A stretch of 64,000 bases of DNA from Flavobacterium sp. 11 (GTDB lineage: Bacteria > Bacteroidota > Bacteroidia > Flavobacteriales > Flavobacteriaceae): contig NZ_PEFE01000001.1 in the NCBI RefSeq assembly GCF_002754315.1, positions 2,976,001 through 3,040,000 of the forward strand, written 5' to 3'. The position numbers and the translations under genes were made by a program. Positions 1 through 5,527 of this stretch are shown here, in pieces (position 1 is the stretch's first letter; every line of letters starts with the position of its first letter). Below the pieces are notes generated by a model that saw only the letters and a list, made by a program, of their open reading frames with translations, did not search any database and had not been told where the DNA came from.

Positions 1-1
1 A

Positions 2-127
2 TTTTATACTTGGAATAAAACCGATAATAGATTAAAACCATTGCCATTGGACAAAAATTTCCTAAATGAAACCATTTCTTGGTATCAAACTGCTGATTAT
101 TTATTTACTAATAAGCTGCTTGAATAA
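2..127 (+). CDS. C-terminal end of an unidentified protein (partial)
   Basis: An open frame runs from the window edge to a TAA at 125-127 and encodes about 41 residues ending in TNKLLE. The stop overlaps the start codon of the following lipid kinase (TAATG), which suggests translational coupling in one operon. Too little is present to recognise a family. The coding call rests on the uninterrupted frame and the tight stop/start overlap. Confidence 0.5.
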   Translation, partial: FYTWNKTDNRLKPLPLDKNFLNETISWYQTADYLFTNKLLE

Positions 128-1008
128 TGGTTTACATTCATTTTATTGTTAATCCAATATCAGGTAGTGGAAAACATAATATTGGCAAAACCGAATTAGA
201 AAAGCATTTTCCAAAGGAAACTTATAAGATTGCAGTTGACTATTCAAATTATAAAAAACACGCAATCATCCTTACCCAAAATGCAATTTCTAACAATCCG
301 GACTGTATTGTAGTATGTGGCGGAGATGGCACCATAAATGAAGTGGCGTCGTGTTTAATTAATACCAAAATAAAATTAGGAATTATTCCAGTTGGTTCTG
401 GAAATGGTTTAGCTTCTAATCTAAACATTCCAAAATCATTGGATAAAGCAACGGAAATTATACGTAAAGGCAACACACAATTTATTGATGTTGGAAAAGT
501 AAACGACCATTATTTTTTTAGCAATGTGGGGGTTGGAATTGATGCAACGATTATAAAAAAATATGAGAGTTACAGTAAGAGAACATTGTTTTCTTATGTT
601 CGGGCTTCTATAGCATCAAGTATTCAATTTAATCCGATGGAAACGATACTTTCATTTAACAATCATATTGTCAATACAAATGCCTTCATGATTTTTATTT
701 CTAATTCAAATGAAATGGGATATGGAATGAGTTTAACACCTAAAGCAAGTTTAAATGATGGTCTATTAGATTTAGTTGTAATTTCTAAACTAAACTTATT
801 TGATAAACTAATTTTAGGTATGAGAGTAATATCAAATAAAATAGAAAAATTCGAAAAAGCACGACACACATTAATCGAAAAAATAAATATAGAAATGCCT
901 AAGAAAATCTTCGTAGACACGCAAATTGACGGAGAATTTCATAATTTGAGAACAAATAAAATAGAAGTTACAATAATAAAAAGTGGATTAGAAGTTTTGA
1001 CAGAATAA
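127..1008 (+). CDS. Diacylglycerol kinase family lipid kinase
   Basis: Predicted ATP-dependent lipid kinase of the DagK/YegS/sphingosine-kinase superfamily, acting on membrane lipids at the cytoplasmic face. The 293-residue length fits the family. Seen directly: an N-terminal NPISGSGK loop (about 9-16), the nucleotide-binding GGDGT motif (65-69) followed by NEVA, and the PVGSGNGLA segment (about 88-96). The C-terminal half shows the expected LLDLVVISK and DGEFH elements. The start overlaps the stop of the upstream partial gene. An EamA gene follows 19 bp later, so the three may be co-transcribed. The substrate (diacylglycerol, ceramide or other) cannot be read from the sequence. Confidence 0.9.
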   Translation: MVYIHFIVNPISGSGKHNIGKTELEKHFPKETYKIAVDYSNYKKHAIILTQNAISNNPDCIVVCGGDGTINEVASCLINTKIKLGIIPVGSGNGLASNLNIPKSLDKATEIIRKGNTQFIDVGKVNDHYFFSNVGVGIDATIIKKYESYSKRTLFSYVRASIASSIQFNPMETILSFNNHIVNTNAFMIFISNSNEMGYGMSLTPKASLNDGLLDLVVISKLNLFDKLILGMRVISNKIEKFEKARHTLIEKINIEMPKKIFVDTQIDGEFHNLRTNKIEVTIIKSGLEVLTE

Positions 1009-1027
1009 AATTTAAACTAATTAAGTT

Positions 1028-1453
1028 ATGAAACAGTATCAAATTTTTGCTCTAATATCGATGTTCTTCGCTGGTTTGACATCGGTAGTTGCTAAAGCAG
1101 GTTTAAAGAATGTAGCTTCCGATACAGGCTTGGCTATTCGGACTTCATTCGTATTTATTTTTATTTGGTTTAACATCATAGTTTTTAATAATTATAAAGA
1201 TTTCTCTAATCTTACCAAAAAAGATGTTTTGTTGTTAGGTGTTTCGGCTCTAACAACGGCAATTTCTTGGGTCTTTTATTATAGAGCAATAAAAATAGGC
1301 ACAGTCTCCGAAGTGGCATTAATCGATAAAGGAAGTATAATTATCACACTAGTACTTTCTTTTATATTTCTAAACGAACAATTTACTTGGCGCATAGCTT
1401 TGGGTGGTTTGATGATTATAGGCGGAATACTAATCTTAACAATGAAATCATAA
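1028..1453 (+). CDS. Half-size EamA family transporter
   Basis: A 141-residue integral membrane protein with about five hydrophobic segments and one EamA (DMT superfamily) domain. It begins KQYQIFALISMFFAGLTSVVAKAG and has a TTAISWVFYYRAIKIG segment, both typical of the family. Full-length EamA proteins carry two such domains in about 300 residues. Single-domain forms presumably work as dimers. The substrate is unknown. It sits between the lipid kinase and the PAP2 phosphatase, all on one strand with short gaps. Confidence 0.85.
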   Translation: MKQYQIFALISMFFAGLTSVVAKAGLKNVASDTGLAIRTSFVFIFIWFNIIVFNNYKDFSNLTKKDVLLLGVSALTTAISWVFYYRAIKIGTVSEVALIDKGSIIITLVLSFIFLNEQFTWRIALGGLMIIGGILILTMKS

Positions 1454-1491
1454 TGGTATAAAACTACGCGTAACCTTTTAAATTATTTACC

Positions 1492-2268
1492 ATGTTTAAA
1501 ACCATTTTATTTTCATTATTAAGTATAGCTACATTGCATGCACAGAACCAGATTGAAAGTGTTCAAGAGAAGAAAATTGATACAGATACTATTCCGAAAA
1601 CCGACAGCACGCATAAATTCAAATTAAAACAACTAATCATTCCGTCCGTTTTAATAGGTTATGGTGTAATTGGTATTGAAAGTGATCAATTAAAACTCTT
1701 CAATACTCAAATAAAAGAAGAAGTAAATGAAGATATCGATAAAAAAGTAACCATTGACGATTTCTCGCAATATGCACCAGCTTTATCAGTTTACGGATTA
1801 AATGCTTTGGGCATAAAAGGAAAACATAATTTTAAAGACAGAACCATAATACTCGGTACTTCTTATTTAATTATCTCAGCATCAGTTTTAAGTTTAAAAT
1901 CAATTACACAAGTCGAAAGACCTGATGGTAGTGGTTTCAATTCTTTTCCATCTGGACATACAGCCACGGCTTTTGCAGGCGCAGAGTTCCTTTGGCAAGA
2001 GTATAAAGATGTCTCAATATGGTATGGAATTTCAGGATATATAATTGCTACTGGTACAGGAGCATTCAGAATTTACAACGACAAACATTGGCTAACAGAT
2101 GTGGTTGCAGGTGCTGGAATTGGAATTTTAAGTACAAAAGTTGCCTATTGGATCAATCCATGGATACAAGAAAAAATATTCAAATCCAAAGAAAAAAATA
2201 GTATGTCAGCTATAGCACCTTTCTATAATGGCAAACAATTAGGTGTAGGCTTCATTAAAACGTTTTAA
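1492..2268 (+). CDS. PAP2-superfamily phosphatase, exported
   Basis: A phosphatase of the type 2 phosphatidic acid phosphatase superfamily, likely acting on lipid phosphates in the periplasm or inner membrane. The N-terminus is a signal peptide (FKTILFSLLSIATLHAQ). All three catalytic motifs are visible: K136-x6-R143-P144, P153-SGH156, and R193-x5-H199-x3-D203. The 258-residue length is normal. It lies on the same strand as a lipid kinase, so a role in phospholipid or isoprenoid-phosphate turnover is plausible. That role is inferred from family and context only. Confidence 0.88.
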   Translation: MFKTILFSLLSIATLHAQNQIESVQEKKIDTDTIPKTDSTHKFKLKQLIIPSVLIGYGVIGIESDQLKLFNTQIKEEVNEDIDKKVTIDDFSQYAPALSVYGLNALGIKGKHNFKDRTIILGTSYLIISASVLSLKSITQVERPDGSGFNSFPSGHTATAFAGAEFLWQEYKDVSIWYGISGYIIATGTGAFRIYNDKHWLTDVVAGAGIGILSTKVAYWINPWIQEKIFKSKEKNSMSAIAPFYNGKQLGVGFIKTF

Positions 2269-2472
2269 TATTTGTAATTATTTTTAAAAGATACTTTTTG
2301 TTAAAGAGAAGTGGTTTTTTTTTAGATTATTATCTGATTTAGCCTAAAATACTAATTTTAATTGGTTTCTAATGTATAAGTATAATTGACACTTAGTATT
2401 GAAAGCAATATTTTTTTAAATATTCAGATATAAATGGAATTCTGGACACTATCGCAAAAAAGAGGTTTTTTC

Positions 2473-2618
2473 ACAGCCTGACGTTTTGCAGCTTGGCGAT
2501 GTGGCGGATTAAGGAAGCCAAAACTTTCGGTTTAACACTAACTTTCAAGTACAAAACCAACTTCAAATTAAGCCAAAACCCGCCATATTGCCAAACTGCT
2601 GTTGGTGGCTGGCGTTTT
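2473..2618. repeat. attC-like imperfect hairpin repeat
   Basis: Two arms of about 35 bp (2473-2507 and 2580-2614) are imperfect inverted complements. The core GCAGCTTGGCGATGTGGCGG pairs with CCGCCATATTGCCAAACTGC, with mismatches and bulges as in folded integron attC sites. The outer end on the minus strand reads GTCAGGC, close to the attC GTTRRRY box. The element begins about 25 bp after the superoxide dismutase stop, so it could also serve as its terminator. Similar dispersed hairpins are, from memory, common in Flavobacteriia. No integron integrase is in the window. The rest of 2269-2641 shows nothing else I can support. Confidence 0.5.
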
Positions 2619-2641
2619 GGGCGGTTTCGTTTTTCCGTTTT

Positions 2642-3367
2642 CTATTTCATCATTTTTAATGCGTTTTCTAATCTTTCTGATGCGTTATCCCAATTTATAA
2701 TGCTGAATAAATTGTCAACAAAATCGGTTCGCTTATTTCTGAATTTCAGATAATATGCGTGTTCCCAAACGTCAATTACAAGCAATGGAATTACGCCCCA
2801 TTGTGTCAGTTTTTCGTGATTTTCACATTGTAAAATTGTCAATTTATCGGTGTAAGGTTGATAACCTAAAATTCCCCAACCATTTCCATCAACGTCTTTT
2901 GAAGTTTTTGCTAAATACATTTTTAGTTTATCAAAACTTCCAAAATCTTTTTCTATTCGTTTTAATAAATCGCCTTTTGGTAAATTTGCTTTATTGGTTA
3001 AGTTTGTCCAAAATATAGAATGTAAAATGTGAGAAGAAAGATGATACGATAATTTTTTTGTCCAATAATCGACAGTTTCAAGATTATTCTCTTCTAAAGA
3101 TTTTTTTATCATTTGCAAATCTTTGTTTGCTCCTTTTACAGCTCCTCCGTGATGAAAAGTGTAATGCAAATGTAAAGTTTCTGCGTCCATAAAAGGTTCA
3201 AGAAAACTTTCAGTATAAAGTAAAGGTTGTTGAAAAAAATTTCCGTCTTTGTCAACTAACAAATCAGTTTTGTTTTCAATTAGACTTTGGCTAAAAACAG
3301 AATTTGTTGGTAACAATGTTGCTCCGCCTAATATTAATCCACTTTTTAAAAAATCTTTTCTGTTCAT
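2642..3367 (-). CDS. Exported Fe/Mn-family superoxide dismutase
   Basis: Converts superoxide to peroxide and oxygen. The 241 residues comprise a 25-30-residue export signal with a Tat-like NRKDFLKSG start (RK rather than RR) and an Fe/Mn SOD domain. Aligned by eye with E. coli SodB and mitochondrial SOD2, the metal ligands are H68, H116, D199 and H203, the last two in DVWEHAYYL. Two second-shell positions differ: the gateway tyrosine (Tyr34 in SodB) is A76 in HHGGAV, and the usual glutamine is H184 in CENH. Both may alter metal choice or rate. The gene lies with a lipoprotein gene on the minus strand, next to an attC-like hairpin, which suggests acquisition. Confidence 0.88.
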   Translation of the reverse strand: MNRKDFLKSGLILGGATLLPTNSVFSQSLIENKTDLLVDKDGNFFQQPLLYTESFLEPFMDAETLHLHYTFHHGGAVKGANKDLQMIKKSLEENNLETVDYWTKKLSYHLSSHILHSIFWTNLTNKANLPKGDLLKRIEKDFGSFDKLKMYLAKTSKDVDGNGWGILGYQPYTDKLTILQCENHEKLTQWGVIPLLVIDVWEHAYYLKFRNKRTDFVDNLFSIINWDNASERLENALKMMK

Positions 3368-3371
3368 TTTG

Positions 3372-4043
3372 TTAATTTTTGATTGTAAAGTTACACGGAT
3401 TTTGTTTAATGCTATCTCTGTTTTTAGTTAATGTTTTTAATTCTTGAGTATTTAAATTTGCAGTTAATTCTTTGAATTGAGCATTCAGATAATTTAAATC
3501 GTATTGTAAATTTTCTAATTGCTTTGAATATTTTTCTTTTATAGAAATATATTCTTCGTCTATTTCGGATTTAATTTTACTTTCTTTAGCTTTTAGTTCT
3601 TGATATTTATTGTTTTTAGCTAATTTTTGATATAAAAACTCAATTTTGTTTTCAAAAACTTTGGTTTTTGAATTTGCTTCTTTTTCATTTTGGGAAAGTT
3701 TCTTTTCAAATTCAGGTGTTGAGTTATGACCAAATTTGTCAGTTTGTTGGTCTGTAATTTGATTACTTTTACTTAAATATTCAACAACAATTTCACTTCT
3801 TGAATTTTCTAATTTTGTTATTTGTTCAATAATTGGTTTGTCTATTTTGCTAATTTCAGTTTTAATTTCGGATAATTCTTTTCCTAACTTATTGATTTTA
3901 TTTAAACTATCATTACTTCTTAATTCTTCGATTTTTGCGTATTTGCACTTAATTTCTTTGTAATTATTCAACCAAGAATTTTCTTTGTATTTGCATCCTG
4001 CAAATACAAAGAAAATTAAAAATATTGAAGCTGTTTTCGGCAT
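3372..4043 (-). CDS. Coiled-coil lipoprotein of unknown function
   Basis: A 223-residue protein with a lipoprotein signal: KTASIFLIFFVFAGC ends in a lipobox whose cysteine would be lipidated. The rest is rich in Lys, Glu, Asn and Gln in heptad-like patterns and should be mostly coiled coil. I chose the ATG at 4043 because it places the signal peptide at the N-terminus. A longer in-frame start at 4130 would add 29 residues across the upstream palindrome and is unlikely. It lies 4 bp upstream of the SOD gene on the same strand, so the two are probably co-transcribed. I do not recognise a family. Confidence 0.75.
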   Translation of the reverse strand: MPKTASIFLIFFVFAGCKYKENSWLNNYKEIKCKYAKIEELRSNDSLNKINKLGKELSEIKTEISKIDKPIIEQITKLENSRSEIVVEYLSKSNQITDQQTDKFGHNSTPEFEKKLSQNEKEANSKTKVFENKIEFLYQKLAKNNKYQELKAKESKIKSEIDEEYISIKEKYSKQLENLQYDLNYLNAQFKELTANLNTQELKTLTKNRDSIKQNPCNFTIKN

Positions 4044-4100
4044 TTTTAAGATTTGTTTCTCGTTAGTTTTCGGTTCTCGGACGCTTGCCACTAACTTGTA

Positions 4101-4164
4101 TATATGCGCTACAAAGTAGCGCATATACACCTTATTTGGGGTAGATAGGCGCTACTGAGTAGCG
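4101..4164. repeat. Twin palindromes with a shared GCGCTAC stem
   Basis: A perfect 12-bp stem with a 3-nt loop (4101-4112 and 4116-4127, core GCGCTAC-AAA-GTAGCGC) is followed 22 bp later by a shorter palindrome with the same core (4150-4164, CGCTAC-TGA-GTAGCG). They lie just upstream of the lipoprotein-SOD pair. They could be a dimeric operator or the boundary of the acquired block. Confidence 0.6.
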
Positions 4165-4336
4165 TATTACTTTCAAATATACATTTTAATTATTATCTTA
4201 CAAATCATCAAATGGACTTTTTATTTGTTGAATCCTTTTTGGTTAAATTACAGAAAGTTCATTTCGATAATTTATACGCAATAACTACCATACAAAATCC
4301 TTTCTAAAATTCTTTATGGTTGTCCTTAAAGGCAAT

Positions 4337-4364
4337 AAAAAAAGATGCTTAGGCATCTTTTTTT
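4337..4364 (-). terminator. Intrinsic terminator overlapping the stop codon of the HTH-like gene
   Basis: A 12-bp stem (4337-4348 and 4353-4364) with a TTAG loop. Read on the minus strand it is A-rich, then GATGC / GCATC, then a run of T. The TAA stop of the upstream minus-strand gene (4349-4351) forms most of the loop. Confidence 0.75.
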
Positions 4365-4675
4365 GTGTTCGTTTTCAAAACAAAATCATCATTAATCTTA
4401 GAACCATATTGTTTTTCAATTAATTTGAAAAATTCAGATAAATCAATTTTTTTGTAAAAGCAGATAATTGCTAGTGTTGATAAAGGTATTCGGTACCCAT
4501 CATCATTTTTAATCTTAGTTAGAACATGAGGATGTATACCAAGTTCTTGGCTTTGAGATAAATTTGATTTAGTATCTGAAATCCATTCTTTTTTAATGTA
4601 GTTACAAACAAATCTATCGAGCAAAAATATTTTTGCTTCGTTACTTTTATTGCTATCACTATTCTTATTACCCAT
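4349..4675 (-). CDS. Small HTH-like protein
   Basis: A 108-residue protein with a plausible XRE-like helix-turn-helix around residues 40-85 (SQSQELGIHPHVLTKIKNDD, then PLSTLAIICFYKKIDLSEFF). This follows the usual pattern of a recognition helix then a helix ending in a 'DLSEFF' segment. The N-terminus is polar and low in complexity, and the C-terminus is short and lysine-rich. It has its own terminator. Function and target are unknown. The HTH reading is from pattern only and is moderately sure. Confidence 0.6.
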   Translation of the reverse strand: MGNKNSDSNKSNEAKIFLLDRFVCNYIKKEWISDTKSNLSQSQELGIHPHVLTKIKNDDGYRIPLSTLAIICFYKKIDLSEFFKLIEKQYGSKINDDFVLKTNTKKDA

Positions 4676-4737
4676 TATGGCAAAAGAAAATATTATTTAC
4701 GAATTTTATTGGCACGATAGTGCTAGTTTTGAATAAG

Positions 4738-4769
4738 TTTGTTATATTTGTAACATATTTATATATTTG
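4738..4769 (+). promoter_or_regulatory. Consensus Bacteroidota promoter for the structured RNA
   Basis: TTTG at 4738-4741, a 20-bp spacer and TATATTTG at 4762-4769 match the Bacteroidota TTG / TAnnTTTG consensus. A second TATATTTG at 4743-4750 overlaps the spacer. Transcription would begin near 4774, in a region without a protein gene. Confidence 0.65.
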
Positions 4770-4773
4770 CGAT

Positions 4774-4945
4774 CCTTCATATAAAATATTTGAAGCATTC
4801 GCTTAGAATCTCGTATCAGAAAATTGGCGTTTTATAACCACGAGATGATAAGTAAGATGCTCACGTCCCATGGCGTGGGCTCACTTATTTGTGGTTAAGG
4901 TATGCCAATGCCTCTGATGCAATAAGCTGAGTTCCATGCCATTTT
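4774..4945 (+). ncRNA. Candidate structured ncRNA, possibly 6S-like
   Basis: The transcript predicted from the promoter just upstream folds by eye into one long bulged rod. Stems are GCTTA/TAAGC (4801-4805, 4923-4927), GTATCAGA/TCTGATGC (4813-4820, 4913-4920), ATTGGC/GCCAAT (4823-4828, 4904-4909), TAACCAC/GTGGTTA (4835-4841, 4891-4897), ATAAGTAA/TCACTTAT (4848-4855, 4881-4888, one mismatch) and GCTCACG/CGTGGGC (4859-4865, 4874-4880), with an 8-nt loop. A rod broken by internal loops is reminiscent of 6S RNA, and a 6S-Flavo class is known in flavobacteria. I cannot confirm membership. The 3' end is uncertain. Confidence 0.5.
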
Positions 4946-5030
4946 TTATGCGCAAAAGTTACTCCCTTTTATTCTTAGCAAATCTTCTTTTTTACAGTAT
5001 CGTAAATCAATTAATTGAATTAGTTAGTTT

Positions 5031-5082
5031 GGAAACGCACTGCCTGAGTTGGGCTGCAACTGGCAACGGCAGTGTACTTTCC
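5031..5082 (+). other. Compound hairpin in the susCD upstream region
   Basis: Outer stem GGAAA/TTTCC (5031-5035, 5078-5082), then CACTGCC/GGCAGTG (5038-5044, 5068-5074), with an inner hairpin AGTTG-GGCTG-CAACT (5047-5061). It is G+C-richer than its surroundings and followed by a short A-run. It may be a structured leader element or attenuator. I do not recognise a known riboswitch class. Confidence 0.4.
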
Positions 5083-5207
5083 TAAAAAAACAACAATATA
5101 AATTCAAAAGCCTTTGTACCCAAAAAAGAGTGTTCTCAAGATCTGTGGTAACAGCAATGGCGCAAATCGAAATAATAAATTGAAAAACAGGAAACAACAA
5201 CGAATAG

Positions 5208-5300
5208 ATGAAATACTATAAAACTATAAAAGTTACTTTAATTCTAGCTTTAATTACACTGATAATTTGTTGGCTTTATGGTTCCAATGCTTTTATATAA
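5208..5300 (+). CDS. Possible 30-residue membrane peptide
   Basis: ATG at 5208 opens a 30-codon frame encoding a short basic N-terminus (MKYYKTIK) and one hydrophobic helix (VTLILALITLIICWLYG). The composition is unlike random translation of AT-rich DNA. There is no clear ribosome binding site, which is usual for this phylum. It lies about 230 bp before susC and could be a leader or small membrane peptide. Weak evidence. Confidence 0.25.
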   Translation: MKYYKTIKVTLILALITLIICWLYGSNAFI

Positions 5301-5333
5301 ACAGCAATAACTAAGAAAACTAACTATTTATTT

Positions 5334-5485
5334 TCACATCACACGGCTTGCTTCGATGTGACAACACCTAATAAAATACTGATAACGCCTATGACTTAAA
5401 AAATAAAAATCTATGCCTTAGCGCTTTCGAGGCTAATCAGAAAAAAAAGGCCCTCTAACTCTTCTTGGCGGACGAATAGAGGACC
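5334..5485 (+). other. Hairpins in the susC leader
   Basis: Three short hairpins precede susC: TCACATC/GATGTGA (5334-5340, 5355-5361), TTAGC/GCTAA (5418-5422, 5432-5436) and CCTCTA/TAGAGG (5452-5457, 5477-5482). Together with the element at 5031-5082 they suggest a structured 5' leader. The remainder of 4946-5527 shows no gene I can support apart from the 30-residue ORF. Confidence 0.35.
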
Positions 5486-5527
5486 AAAGCAAACTAAACC
5501 GAAGTCTAACTAAACCAATTCAAAAGT

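Noticed and set aside
2493..3431. Plus-strand frames over the SOD and lipoprotein genes
   Set aside because: They are antisense shadows of genes with clear family motifs and signal peptides.
4044..4130. Longer N-terminus for the coiled-coil lipoprotein
   Set aside because: It would place the lipoprotein signal 29 residues inside the protein and run through the 4101-4127 palindrome.
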